Source of the DNA: Pseudomonadota bacterium
GTDB lineage: Bacteria; Pseudomonadota; Gammaproteobacteria; Arenicellales; UBA868
Assembly (NCBI GenBank): GCA_018661145.1
Contig: JABJIU010000103.1
Location: 1 to 36,826 of the forward strand
Reading direction: 5' to 3'
DNA: 36,826 bases
Of the stretch, positions 1 through 8,873 are shown piece after piece (the stretch's first letter is position 1; each line of letters opens with the position of its first letter). The notes beneath the pieces were generated by a model. That model was not told the DNA's origin. It did no database searches and saw only the letters and a program-made list of their open reading frames with translations. The translations under genes were made by a program, and so were the position numbers.

Positions 1-216
1 ACCATCCGCCTGGGTAACCTGCGCGGGGAAATCCCGATTGCCGCAGAAGTGGTTGAAACAGCACAACGCGGTGTGGTCATTGTGGAAAGCATCTGGCCGA
101 ACCGGGCCTTTACCGGCGGCAAGGGCATCAACGTCCTGACGGGCGCGGACCCCGTTGCCCCGGTCGGTGGTGCCGCATTTCACGACACCAGAATCTGGAT
201 TCGCCCGGAGCTCTAG
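1..216 (+). CDS. Molybdopterin oxidoreductase, C-terminal fragment (partial)
   Basis: The left edge cuts this gene; only the last 71 codons are present, ending with TAG. The visible peptide carries the pattern LGNLRGEIP, then VESIWPN and GGKGINVLTGADPVAPVGG. This resembles the molybdopterin-dinucleotide-binding domain found at the C-terminus of DMSO-reductase-family enzymes, which ends in a beta-barrel region contacting the cofactor. The substrate cannot be judged from this fragment. The gene converges on the cyclopropane synthase gene across an 84-base gap in which I see no clear terminator. Family assignment rests on a short tail only. Confidence 0.6.
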   Translation, partial: TIRLGNLRGEIPIAAEVVETAQRGVVIVESIWPNRAFTGGKGINVLTGADPVAPVGGAAFHDTRIWIRPEL

Positions 217-300
217 GCCTCCCACCCAAACTCGCTTATCGGCATCTGCGCGACGTAGCTTACCGAACCCAGAGCACCACAGCGAGTAGTAGGTTCAGGA

Positions 301-1431
301 TCAGTCAATCGGTGACCAGCGGGGCGGCCGGTAGCCTCCATCCAGACCGCCGGCAGAAAGCACTAGCTGCCACAGATGGTTCTCCCGTGATCGGAAGGAG
401 CCGGCACAAACCAGCAGGTAATAGTCGAACATCCGCTTGAAGCGGTCACCGTAGTGCGCCTTAAGCACCGGCCAGGCGTCATTGAAGTTGCGATACCACG
501 CCATCAGCGTCGGATCGTAATCGGCGCCGAAGCTATGCCAATCCTCAATGGTGAAAAAGGCATCAGCCTGTCGCGCCAATGCCGGGGCGGGAGGTAGCAC
601 ACCATTGGGAAAGATGTACTTCTCGATCCACCGATCTGTCGCAAAGCCATCGCGCCCTGCGCCGATGGTGTGCAACAGAAACAGACCCTGATCCTTAAGA
701 AGTGAGCGGGTCTTGCCGAAAAACGTTTGATAGTTCCTCTGGCCCACATGCTCAAACATACCCACAGAGACAATCCGATCAAACTGGCCTTCAAGTTCAC
801 GATAATCCCTAACCTCAATGTCGATCGGCAAGTCAGCGCAGCGATCGCGCGCCAGTTTCGCCTGTTCGACAGAGACGGTGACCCCGGTAACCTGCGCACC
901 ATGGTGCCCGGCCATCCAGCGGGCTAAACCGCCCCAACCGCATCCAACGTCCAGCACCTTCATCCCTGGCTCAAGCTGCAACTTGGCGCAAATCATCTCC
1001 ATCTTAGCGATCTGCGCCTCGGCCAGATTCTGAGCGGATTCCCAGAACCCGCAGCTATAGTTCATATGCGGATCGAGCATCTGCTCGAACACGTCATTGC
1101 CGATATCGTAATGCTGTTCACCAACCTGAAATGCCCTTGCCCGGCTTTGGCGGTTGAACATGCGGCAACCCATGAGGTAGGCCAGAAAGCGCAGGTTATT
1201 GCGAACCTTATCTTCGAGGCCGGCCCGAAAACCGCGGGTGATCATCTGGTCGAGCGCCTCGCAGTCCCACCAACCGTCCATATAGGCTTCGCCAAGCCCA
1301 AGCGTGCCCTCGCGCACAATGCGCATGAATAGATCTGGATTATGTACTTGTATATCCCAGGGGTCTGACCCATCGAGACGGATGCCCGCGGGCTCGAGAA
1401 TCTGCTCAAAACGACGCCTGATCCTACTCAT
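301..1431 (-). CDS. cfa: Cyclopropane-fatty-acyl-phospholipid synthase
   Basis: Methylates the cis double bond of unsaturated phospholipid acyl chains using S-adenosylmethionine, making cyclopropane fatty acids at the inner membrane, usually in stationary phase or under acid or osmotic stress. The protein has 376 residues, close to the 382 of the E. coli enzyme. Visible motifs are EQHYDIGND at about 105-113, NYSCGFW at about 124-130 with the conserved active-site Cys, the SAM-binding VLDVGCGWGG at 159-168, and a downstream MFEHVG. An ATG start is used; its ribosome site is weak. It is the last gene of a minus-strand run and starts 64 bases after the aldolase/dehydrogenase gene ends. The assignment is firm; joint transcription with the upstream genes is inference. 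Confidence 0.93.
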   Translation of the reverse strand: MSRIRRRFEQILEPAGIRLDGSDPWDIQVHNPDLFMRIVREGTLGLGEAYMDGWWDCEALDQMITRGFRAGLEDKVRNNLRFLAYLMGCRMFNRQSRARAFQVGEQHYDIGNDVFEQMLDPHMNYSCGFWESAQNLAEAQIAKMEMICAKLQLEPGMKVLDVGCGWGGLARWMAGHHGAQVTGVTVSVEQAKLARDRCADLPIDIEVRDYRELEGQFDRIVSVGMFEHVGQRNYQTFFGKTRSLLKDQGLFLLHTIGAGRDGFATDRWIEKYIFPNGVLPPAPALARQADAFFTIEDWHSFGADYDPTLMAWYRNFNDAWPVLKAHYGDRFKRMFDYYLLVCAGSFRSRENHLWQLVLSAGGLDGGYRPPRWSPID

Positions 1432-1495
1432 CTGGAGTCACGCCTGCGCTCGGACTTCCCTGTCCCTTGCTTGGCATCGTCTGCAGAGCCACGGT

Positions 1496-3457
1496 TCACA
1501 ATACCCGTTCATTGCCGCCATCGATCGGAAGCTGGGCGCCCGTGGTACAGCGAAACGCAGACCCTGCCATCACGCAAACCATGGCCGCCACATCTGCCGA
1601 CGTGACTTCCTGACGGAGCAGGTTGTTTCTACGATAGTTCTCCACGCTCATCCCGTAGTGCGCAGCCCGGCCTTCAAGGACTTCGTCAGTCCAAATCGCT
1701 GTATCAAAGACCGCATTCGGATGCACGGTATTCACCCGTATGCCATCGGCGGCGAGCTCCAACGCCAGCACCCGGGCAAGTTGCGTTAGTCCTGCTTTGG
1801 CAACCGAATAAGCACCTGCGGCCGGACCAGGTGCCGGCACATTCTTTGAACCGACAATGATCACTGAAGGGTCCCAACCAAGTTGTAGATAAGGGATACT
1901 CTCACGCGCAACATGCATCGCACCCGTCAGATTGATGTCGAGCGAACGCTGCCACTCATCGTCAGGCATATCCGCCACCTCATCACTCGCAGAAAAGATG
2001 CCTGCGTTATTCACCAGAATGTCGAGACCACCAAATGTGGAGACCGATTCAGCGACTGATTCGCGCACAGCCTGGGCGTCTTTCACATCACACACCTGGC
2101 CTTGGATATCTGATCCATCAAAAACCGTCAGAACAGAAGGATCCTTGTCCAGCACCGTTACACGGGCGCCCTGCTCAGCCAACGCTATTGCACACGCCCG
2201 GCCGATTCCGCTGGCACCCCCCGTCACCAGCGCGCAGCGTCCCTGGAATGCCGGTACATTTGACGCTTTGCCCAACTTGGCCTGCTCAAGCTCCCAGTAC
2301 TCCACGGCAAAGATGTCGGCTTCGGGCAAGGCACGCCAGCCGCCGTGACCCTCCGCGGTTTCAATAGCAGTGATCGTGTGGTCCACGATATCGCAGATAA
2401 CCCCAAGATCACTCGACTTAGCCCCGAAAGCTACCGTCCCTCGATTCTGCCAGACCGCCCAACGGGGAGCGCAATCTAATCGGGACAGTTTCCCGTCGGT
2501 ATGTCGGTCGAAATAATCCTTATAGTCGGAAACAAATTTCGCTACCGCACCTGCCGGGTCATCGTTAACTATCAAAGGTACCCGCTTGGTACGGATCACA
2601 TGGTCTGGGGTCAAAGGACCTCTTGTTGCGATACTGGCCACGTCATCTCTCTTGGAAAAACAATGGCTTTGAGGACTTCCGCTGAAAGCCGCCAGCATCG
2701 AACGGTTTGCAGCGCGACTCACCTCATAACGGATGGTGGCAAGTTCGAGCGCGGATGCGCTTGATTGACCAGTTGCTGGGCTTGGGGCCACTCCCAACGC
2801 CTGTTCTGCTTCAGTGACGAGGTCAATCATGCGTGTGTAACTTTCCCGTGCATCGTCGGCAAAACTGAAGATCCCATGATTCATTAAAACCATGCCCTGC
2901 AAAGTCGTCCAGTCGACGCCTTCCGTCATCTGCGCCACTTTTTTTGCGAGCACAAATCCCGGCATCACATACGGCACCACCAGCAGGCGGTCGCCGTAGA
3001 GTTCGCGAATCCGTGCCTCCCCACCCGGCGTATTGGTGAGCGTCACCACCGCATCGGCATGAGTGTGATCCACGAAGCAGAACGGAATCAGCGCGTGCAA
3101 AATAGCCTCAACGGACGGATTGGGTGCGCCGGGGTCCAGCATAGCTGCCCGCTGGGCACGCACCATGTCAGCATCACTCAGCACATCAAAACGGGATAAC
3201 TGCATCAAGGCATCGAGCGCTACAGGCGAAAATCCTGCGGCTTCTATAGTTGCAAGATCCCAACCGCTGCCTTTGACGTACAGCACCTCATGGCAGGCGC
3301 CGAAAATATCGGTGAATTCAGCCTTAACGGAGGTATTACCTCCCCCGTGCAGCACGAGATCGGATGCGCAGCCGATCAGACGTGATGAATACACCCGCAG
3401 CGCGAGTGGATCGTCTCCACAAGCGGCCGCTTCTTCCTCATTCCAAAGATTCTTCAT
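1496..3457 (-). CDS. Bifunctional class II aldolase / short-chain dehydrogenase
   Basis: Two enzymes in one 653-residue chain. Residues 1 to about 260 form a class II aldolase/adducin domain with GGGNTS at 38-43 and zinc-ligand patterns HTH (131-133) and NHG (193-195). A linker leads to an SDR domain from about 405 with TGGASGIG (412-419), NNAG (483-486) and the catalytic Tyr550-x3-Lys554. The architecture is that of the RhaEW/YuxG family, which cleaves rhamnulose-1-phosphate to dihydroxyacetone phosphate and lactaldehyde and oxidises the lactaldehyde. No rhamnose isomerase, kinase or transporter is nearby, so the substrate may be another sugar phosphate. The ATG start is preceded by a GGGAG ribosome site. 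It lies 70 bases downstream of the DddQ-like gene on the same strand. Confidence 0.88.
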   Translation of the reverse strand: MKNLWNEEEAAACGDDPLALRVYSSRLIGCASDLVLHGGGNTSVKAEFTDIFGACHEVLYVKGSGWDLATIEAAGFSPVALDALMQLSRFDVLSDADMVRAQRAAMLDPGAPNPSVEAILHALIPFCFVDHTHADAVVTLTNTPGGEARIRELYGDRLLVVPYVMPGFVLAKKVAQMTEGVDWTTLQGMVLMNHGIFSFADDARESYTRMIDLVTEAEQALGVAPSPATGQSSASALELATIRYEVSRAANRSMLAAFSGSPQSHCFSKRDDVASIATRGPLTPDHVIRTKRVPLIVNDDPAGAVAKFVSDYKDYFDRHTDGKLSRLDCAPRWAVWQNRGTVAFGAKSSDLGVICDIVDHTITAIETAEGHGGWRALPEADIFAVEYWELEQAKLGKASNVPAFQGRCALVTGGASGIGRACAIALAEQGARVTVLDKDPSVLTVFDGSDIQGQVCDVKDAQAVRESVAESVSTFGGLDILVNNAGIFSASDEVADMPDDEWQRSLDINLTGAMHVARESIPYLQLGWDPSVIIVGSKNVPAPGPAAGAYSVAKAGLTQLARVLALELAADGIRVNTVHPNAVFDTAIWTDEVLEGRAAHYGMSVENYRRNNLLRQEVTSADVAAMVCVMAGSAFRCTTGAQLPIDGGNERVL

Positions 3458-3527
3458 GGTGCTCCCGCGCCTAGCAGGTCATCGTATTCACTGCCCGAAA
3501 CCCCGTAATTCTAACGGCTGAGGCCTG

Positions 3528-4196
3528 TCAAAGTTGGTCCTCGATCATCTGCCAATCGTCACGGTGGACTACCCGGCAGACGCTATCAAGATCACTGACC
3601 CACGAGACCGCGCTCAGAAATGGTGTCTCGTAAACACGGGTGGCATGAGGTGCCAACGGCGGGTTCCAGATCACTGAATCTCCAGCGTAATCGACCCAAT
3701 CCTGATCGCCGAGACGAAATCCACATGGTCCGCTCAGATTAAAGTACATCTCCGACGCCTGATGAACATGATCCCGATATAACGTTCGTGATTTCAAAAA
3801 AAACAAACTGAGAAAAAGATCCTCGCTGAAAACGAAACTGTTGGCGGGCCCAACGAGCGAACAGACCAGATTGCCCTCCCTGAAGCTTAGCCCAACATCC
3901 GATCCTTTCTCGTAATAACTGTCATCGCCACCAATATCGGCTCTCCAGTCCAAATACGGCCGCGCTTGTGATAATGCCTCTGCAACCGCATTAAGCGAAT
4001 CCGGAATATGGCTGATCGCAAGCGCCAGCTCGCTTTCAAAGTGTGGCGGCGGCGCCCGCAGGGGCTCTGTCGCCCTGCCATCGAGCGTTAGCGCCGACAA
4101 TCGCGAAACCGTCAACTTAACCACCTCCAACTGATTCCTCGCACTAAGCGCATCACGAAGTGCGCAGATTAATGCGATCACTTTATCTGTCTGCAT
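3528..4196 (-). CDS. DddQ/DddL-type cupin, putative DMSP lyase
   Basis: A 222-residue protein whose second half is a single cupin. All six residues that I recall as active-site residues in DddQ DMSP lyase are present at matching spacing: Tyr140, His143, His145, Glu149, Tyr151 and His184, within patterns HVHQASEMYFNLSG and APHATR. DddQ cleaves dimethylsulfoniopropionate to dimethyl sulfide and acrylate with a metal bound by the cupin. I chose the ATG at 4196, with AAGGG upstream and 11 bases after the end of the LOG gene. An in-frame start at 4247 would overlap that gene by 40 bases. No acrylate-degradation gene (AcuI, AcuN/K) is beside it, so a related non-DMSP substrate stays possible. Fold call strong, substrate moderate. 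Confidence 0.72.
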   Translation of the reverse strand: MQTDKVIALICALRDALSARNQLEVVKLTVSRLSALTLDGRATEPLRAPPPHFESELALAISHIPDSLNAVAEALSQARPYLDWRADIGGDDSYYEKGSDVGLSFREGNLVCSLVGPANSFVFSEDLFLSLFFLKSRTLYRDHVHQASEMYFNLSGPCGFRLGDQDWVDYAGDSVIWNPPLAPHATRVYETPFLSAVSWVSDLDSVCRVVHRDDWQMIEDQL

Positions 4197-4207
4197 CTGC
4201 CCTTGGG

Positions 4208-4744
4208 TTATACCTTGCAAGCCCTGATGGCTTCTTCTGGGGAACACGCGACTTGCAGTTGTGAACGGCTTGCCTCCTTCAGGTAACCCGAGTCCGTCAT
4301 CTTGTCCAAAAAGCAGATAAGTTCATCATAGTAACCCGCCACATTCAGTAGCACACACGGCTTGTCGTGCATGCCCAATTGCGCCCAGGTCCACATCTCA
4401 AATAACTCTTCCAAGGTGCCAATTCCGCCTGGCAGTGCGACAAACCCATCTGAGAGTTTTGCCATCAGCGCCTTACGCTCATGCATGGTGTCCACGATAT
4501 GGGTTTGTGTCAGACCCGAATGCGCAATCTCCTTATCCACCAATGACTGCGGGATAACACCCGTGACATCCCCCGCCGCCTGCAGCACTGCATCCGCAAC
4601 AGCACCCATCAAACCGATAGAAGCGCCCCCGTAGACAAGTCCAAACCCGTGGGCCGCTAGCAATGAACCAAACGCAGTAGCCGCTTCGGGATAAGCCTCA
4701 CGATCACCCATCGTCGATCCGCAGAACACACAGATACGCTTCAT
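4208..4744 (-). CDS. LOG family protein (nucleoside 5'-monophosphate phosphoribohydrolase-like)
   Basis: A 178-residue Rossmann-like protein of the TIGR00730/LOG family, formerly misnamed lysine decarboxylase. It shows the N-terminal VFCGST, the GLVYGGASIGLMG loop at about 35-47, MHERK at 87-91 and the family signature PGGIGTLEE at 105-113. Family members hydrolyse nucleoside 5'-monophosphates, including cytokinin ribotides, to the base and ribose 5-phosphate; the bacterial role is often unclear. It is the first gene of the minus-strand run and diverges from the dienelactone hydrolase gene. No good ribosome site precedes the ATG. The family is certain, the biological role is not. Confidence 0.9.
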   Translation of the reverse strand: MKRICVFCGSTMGDREAYPEAATAFGSLLAAHGFGLVYGGASIGLMGAVADAVLQAAGDVTGVIPQSLVDKEIAHSGLTQTHIVDTMHERKALMAKLSDGFVALPGGIGTLEELFEMWTWAQLGMHDKPCVLLNVAGYYDELICFLDKMTDSGYLKEASRSQLQVACSPEEAIRACKV

Positions 4745-4808
4745 AGTGTCGAAGCCCCGAACCGGAGGGCGATCGGATTAGGAATAAGCCGCAATTTGTT
4801 GACTCGCT

Positions 4809-4837
4809 TTATCAGAATATGGCAACTAATGTATGAT
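4809..4837 (+). promoter_or_regulatory. Candidate sigma70-type promoter for the hydrolase gene at 4881
   Basis: TTATCA at 4809-4814 and TATGAT at 4832-4837 are separated by 17 bases, matching the -35 and -10 consensus at 4 and 5 of 6 positions. They lie in the divergent gap, giving a predicted leader of roughly 37 bases. Pattern match by eye only. Confidence 0.4.
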
Positions 4838-4880
4838 AAGTTTGACTTTTGAGCAATTGATTGGGATAGAGGATAGGGCA

Positions 4881-6122
4881 ATGGCAGGCACGTATATCGA
4901 TATCACTGCAACAGATGGCTCGGGTCAATTCAAGGGCTATCTCGCAACGCCCGAGACGGGTTCGGGACCGGGCATCCTGCTCCTGCAAGAAATCTTTGGC
5001 ATTAACTGGCATATCCGTGAGGTGGCCGACTATTACGCCGAAGAAGGGTATACCGTGCTGGCTCCTGATCTTTTCTGGCGCATGGAGCCCGGTGTCGAAC
5101 TTGGCTACAGCGAAGAAGAGTTTCAGAAAGCCTTCGGGTTTTATCAGCAATTTGATATCGCAAAGGCAATCGAGGATATGCAGGCTGCCACGTCAGCACT
5201 GCATTCCCAGGACGCATGCAAGGGCAAAGTCGGTGCAATTGGCTTCTGTCTTGGCGGAAAACTCAGTTACCTTGCCGCCGCCCATTGTGAGGTCGATGCG
5301 GCAGTCTGTTACTACGGTGTCGGAATAGAAGAAGACCTTGACCTCAAAGACCAGATCACTTGTCCGATGGTGATGCACTTCGCAGAGCTTGACCAGTTTG
5401 TGCCGGCACAAGCGCGCGACCAGGTCACGAACGCTTTCTCGAACCGCACTGACGTTGAGATATATACCTATCCCGACACCGATCATGCCTTCAATACGCC
5501 GGGAAGGGACTCCTACCACAAGCCTTCAGCAATGATGGCGCATTCGCGCTCGATGGCATGCTTTCGCCGTGCGCTGGGACCTCACTTCAATCTCAGTGAG
5601 TTATGGGATGCGCACTGCTACCACGAGTTCGTCACACGCGATGTGGATGCGACCATGGCAACGATGGTGGCATCTCCTTATGTCAATCATATTCCAACGC
5701 TCACAGGCGGTGTGGGCCACGACCAGTTGAAACGCTTTTACCAGCATCACTTCGTCAACAACAATCCCGAGGATACCAAGCTGATACCCATTTCACGGAC
5801 CGTGGGAGCCGACCGGATAGTGGATGAGATGGTCTTCTGCTTTACCCATACGACCGAAATCGACTGGATGCTGCCCGGCATCGAGCCTACCGGCCGCTAT
5901 GTCGAGGTTCCACTGGTCGCGATCGTCTGCTTCCGTGGAGACAAGCTCTATAATGAACATATCTACTGGGATCAGGCCTGCGTTCTAGTCCAGATCGGCA
6001 AACTCGACGCCGAAGGACTGCCAGTCGCAGGCAGCGAGAGCGCCAGGAAACTGCAGGATGAATCTCTGCCTTCCAATGAACTTATGGGCACGTGGTCATC
6101 AAGTGAGGGCAAACCCATCTGA
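4881..6122 (+). CDS. Dienelactone hydrolase fused to a SnoaL-like domain
   Basis: A 413-residue two-domain protein. Residues 1 to about 235 are a dienelactone hydrolase-family alpha/beta hydrolase with the Cys-Asp-His triad at Cys123 (GFCLGGK), Asp171 and His202, the same numbers as in the classical pseudomonad enzyme as I recall them. Residues of about 240-390 resemble a SnoaL/NTF2-like cone domain (ELWDAHCYHEFVTRDVDATM and the later EVPLVAIVCFRGDKL). Start chosen at ATG 4881, preceded by AGGATAGGG, because the sequence from MAGTYIDI onward fits the family; an upstream in-frame start at 4833 has no support. It sits alone between the LOG gene and the ABC importer, with a 104-base gap to the latter. 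The substrate is unknown. Confidence 0.85.
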   Translation: MAGTYIDITATDGSGQFKGYLATPETGSGPGILLLQEIFGINWHIREVADYYAEEGYTVLAPDLFWRMEPGVELGYSEEEFQKAFGFYQQFDIAKAIEDMQAATSALHSQDACKGKVGAIGFCLGGKLSYLAAAHCEVDAAVCYYGVGIEEDLDLKDQITCPMVMHFAELDQFVPAQARDQVTNAFSNRTDVEIYTYPDTDHAFNTPGRDSYHKPSAMMAHSRSMACFRRALGPHFNLSELWDAHCYHEFVTRDVDATMATMVASPYVNHIPTLTGGVGHDQLKRFYQHHFVNNNPEDTKLIPISRTVGADRIVDEMVFCFTHTTEIDWMLPGIEPTGRYVEVPLVAIVCFRGDKLYNEHIYWDQACVLVQIGKLDAEGLPVAGSESARKLQDESLPSNELMGTWSSSEGKPI

Positions 6123-6226
6123 AGCACTTTTACCCCTCAATCTCATAACACTTTCATTCATTCGAAAACGCTGTCATTTACCCAAGCGCTCCCAGAAGCG
6201 CACATAACACCAGGAGGAGTATCAAC

Positions 6227-7771
6227 ATGTCCATGAATCGACGATCGTTCCTGCAATTGGCGGGGACTGCCTCATTAACCGGGGCAATACCAATGGCGCT
6301 CAAGCCGAGCAGTGTTCAGGCTGCGGGTGACACCCTAACGATTGCGTATAACGTGTCGTTGCCAAGCTGGGACCCGACCACCGGACTTTCGTCCGTCAAT
6401 CCCGGGCTGCAAAGTATCTGGAAGTCAGTCTTTGACCAGTATATTGACCAGAACCCCGATCTCTCATTTAAACCGGGGGTGCTGACCGAGTGGGGTTGGA
6501 ATGCCGACAAGACCCGGGTACATATGAAGGTCCGAGAAGGTGCAACCTGGCAGGATGGAAAACCGATCACCGGTGAAGACATCGTCTGGAATCTCAACCG
6601 GGCTGCCAATCCGGACAGCGGCAACCCGGTAGGCGGCCTGATCTGGGGCTCTGTCGGCAACCTCAAGGCCAACGGCAATGAAGTGACCGGTGACGTTAAT
6701 GCCTATGTCGCCGACTTCTTTAAATGGATGGCGTTTCTGACGGGGTATATCCTGCCGCCACATTACTTTGAAAAAGTAGGTGCCGAAGGTTTCGAGAAAG
6801 CACCTATGGGCTCTGGGCCCTACCGGGTTACAGAGTTTGTGCGAGGCTCTTTCGTGCGCATGGAAGCCTACGACGATTACTGGGGTGGCAAACCTGCGTT
6901 TCGTAACGTGATCTTCAAGTTCGTCACCGACGCTACCAGTCGGGTCGCCGAAGTGGAGAGCGGCGCCTCAGATATCACGCTCGCAATCCCTTTTGAGGAA
7001 TATGACCGCCTCAAAGGAAAATCCGGTCTCACGGGTGTCACCACGCCTGTGTCTGATATCGCGATGATATTTTTCAACGACACCGGCCCTATGGAAGATG
7101 CCAACGTTCGCAAAGCAGCCGTACACGCTGTAAATAAAGACGCCATTGTTGACCAACTCCTGCGGGGCTACGGCGTGCCGCTGCATACCCTGCAAGCACC
7201 GGAGTACGCGGCCTTCGATCCCTCCACGACGGTGGAGTACAACCCTGATCTGGCACGCTCGCTGCTCGCCGCTTCCGGTTATTCGACCGATAATCCAGTG
7301 CGCTTCACCATTCAGACCACCCGGGGCTACCTGCCCAAAGACTACGAGGTGATCCAGGCGGTCGTGGCAATGTGGCGCAAAGTCGGTATCGAGGCCGAGA
7401 TTGAGGTCTATGAGGTTGCCAAGCACTACGAGTTGCGGGCGACAGACACCCTGGCACCTGCGGCGTTCTACAACTGGGGTGACTCGATCGGCGACCCGAA
7501 TGACTCAACCGGATTCGCGATGTTCGGCCCCAGTCCGCATTCGACCTGGGACACCGACGATCTGGATGCCATGATCGGGCCACTGTGGGGAGAAAAAGAC
7601 GAGGCCAAGCGGATTGCCGGCTGGAAAGCCGTGGACAAATACATCGCCGAAAATGCGTATGTGTTGCCGCTCTACCAGCAGGTTCAGCCTGTCATCTACC
7701 GCTCGGATCTGGACTTCACCCCGCACGTCGCAAACTACGTTCTGCCACACACGACAAAGCCTAAAGGCTGA
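6227..7771 (+). CDS. ABC importer substrate-binding protein, family 5 (peptide/opine type), Tat-exported
   Basis: A 514-residue periplasmic binding protein of the DppA/OppA family (SBP_bac_5), which captures peptides, opines, nickel chelates or similar ligands for the membrane permeases. The N-terminus shows a twin-arginine signal (RRSFLQ at 5-10, hydrophobic stretch, cleavage likely near VQA-A at about 30-32), so it is predicted to be exported folded. Family patterns include WQDGKPITGEDIVWNLNR and APMGSGPYRVTEF. The near-perfect ribosome site AGGAGG at 6212-6217 fixes the ATG at 6227. It is the first gene of the importer operon, and a stem-loop separates it from the first permease, a common way to keep binding protein in excess. 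The ligand cannot be read from the sequence; the downstream catabolic genes suggest an amino-acid conjugate. Confidence 0.92.
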   Translation: MSMNRRSFLQLAGTASLTGAIPMALKPSSVQAAGDTLTIAYNVSLPSWDPTTGLSSVNPGLQSIWKSVFDQYIDQNPDLSFKPGVLTEWGWNADKTRVHMKVREGATWQDGKPITGEDIVWNLNRAANPDSGNPVGGLIWGSVGNLKANGNEVTGDVNAYVADFFKWMAFLTGYILPPHYFEKVGAEGFEKAPMGSGPYRVTEFVRGSFVRMEAYDDYWGGKPAFRNVIFKFVTDATSRVAEVESGASDITLAIPFEEYDRLKGKSGLTGVTTPVSDIAMIFFNDTGPMEDANVRKAAVHAVNKDAIVDQLLRGYGVPLHTLQAPEYAAFDPSTTVEYNPDLARSLLAASGYSTDNPVRFTIQTTRGYLPKDYEVIQAVVAMWRKVGIEAEIEVYEVAKHYELRATDTLAPAAFYNWGDSIGDPNDSTGFAMFGPSPHSTWDTDDLDAMIGPLWGEKDEAKRIAGWKAVDKYIAENAYVLPLYQQVQPVIYRSDLDFTPHVANYVLPHTTKPKG

Positions 7772-7783
7772 TCCGCGCGTCGG

Positions 7784-7831
7784 GTCCTGAGTTCCTGGCG
7801 GCGCCCGCTGCCCTGGGGACTCAGGACTTTT
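7784..7831 (+). terminator. Strong stem-loop with T-run after the binding-protein gene (attenuator or partial terminator)
   Basis: Arms 7784-7795 (GTCCTGAGTTCC) and 7816-7827 (GGGACTCAGGAC) pair over 12 positions with one G-U. The 20-base loop contains a second GC-rich hairpin, and TTTT follows at 7828-7831. Its place between the binding-protein and permease genes suggests reduced read-through or mRNA 3' end protection rather than full termination. Confidence 0.7.
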
Positions 7832-7865
7832 CGCGTTTTGCGGTTGTCACCGCTGCCCCGCCCTG

Positions 7866-8873
7866 ATGAGTTACCCCTATCTGATCAACCGCCTGTTGTT
7901 GGCCCTGCCGACACTGGCAGGTGCCGTTACCATTACCTTTATCCTGCTTCGCGTCGTGCCGGGAGACCCCATCGCCATGATGACCGGTCCGGGCGCCACC
8001 GAAGCCGACATTGCGCAACTACGCGCGCATTACGGACTCGATCAGTCAATTGCGCACCAGTTCGTCATTTATCTTAGTCAACTGATTACGGGTGACCTCG
8101 GTACGTCGATCAGCCTGCGGCAGAATGTTGGCGAACTGATTGCCGGCAGGCTGCCCGTGACCATAGAACTTGTCGTCATCGCAATGCTGATCGCCGTAGG
8201 GTTTGCGTTGATACTGGCGCTCAAGGGAACATTCTGGCGAGGCCGCTGGCCCGAGCGCCTGGTCGACGGTTTCATTGGCGTCACCGTGGCGATTCCTGAC
8301 TTTCTCTGGGCGCTCTCACTGATCCTGATCCTCGGCGTGGCGATCCCGATCATGCCAATCTTCGGTCGCATGGATCTCACGATTTCGTTCGACAGTTGGA
8401 CTAACTTCTATCTGACCGAGAGCCTGCTGCGCGGCCGTTTTGAAGTCACTCGATCGGTCCTCTATCACATGGTACTGCCGGCTGTGTCACTCGCCCTGCC
8501 GCTGATGGCGATTACGGCAAGAGTGCTGAAGTCCTGCCTCAACGCAGAGATGAACCGCGAGTACGTCACACTCGCCCGCACGCAGGGTTTCGGCCGGCTC
8601 AAGGTTATCTACAGTCAGGCACTACGCAACGCGCTGGTCCCTGCCACCGCCCTGAGCGGGGTCCAGTTCACCTTCCTGATTGGCGGCACCGTGCTGGTTG
8701 AACGGATTTTTGGGTACCCGGGCATCGGCAACATGGCCATTGATGCCGTCATCAACCGGGACCTCCCGCTGATCCAGGGGCTGGTGCTGACCTTTGCCAT
8801 CCTGTTTATCCTGGTCAACCTGCTGATTGATCTCTTCATAACCTTTCTTGACCCAAGACTACGTCATGTCTGA
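7866..8873 (+). CDS. ABC importer permease, DppB type
   Basis: A 335-residue inner-membrane subunit of the DppB/OppB family, forming half of the translocation channel. About six hydrophobic segments are visible, starting at residues 9-30. The family N-terminal pattern ITFILLRVVPGDPI is present, as is the ATPase-coupling EAA-like loop in the region YVTLARTQGFGRLKVIYSQALRNALVP. The ATG start lies 94 bases after the binding protein, beyond the stem-loop. Its stop codon overlaps the start region of the next permease (ATGTCTGATG), which implies translational coupling. Assignment to family is firm; substrate is inferred only from operon context. Confidence 0.93.
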   Translation: MSYPYLINRLLLALPTLAGAVTITFILLRVVPGDPIAMMTGPGATEADIAQLRAHYGLDQSIAHQFVIYLSQLITGDLGTSISLRQNVGELIAGRLPVTIELVVIAMLIAVGFALILALKGTFWRGRWPERLVDGFIGVTVAIPDFLWALSLILILGVAIPIMPIFGRMDLTISFDSWTNFYLTESLLRGRFEVTRSVLYHMVLPAVSLALPLMAITARVLKSCLNAEMNREYVTLARTQGFGRLKVIYSQALRNALVPATALSGVQFTFLIGGTVLVERIFGYPGIGNMAIDAVINRDLPLIQGLVLTFAILFILVNLLIDLFITFLDPRLRHV

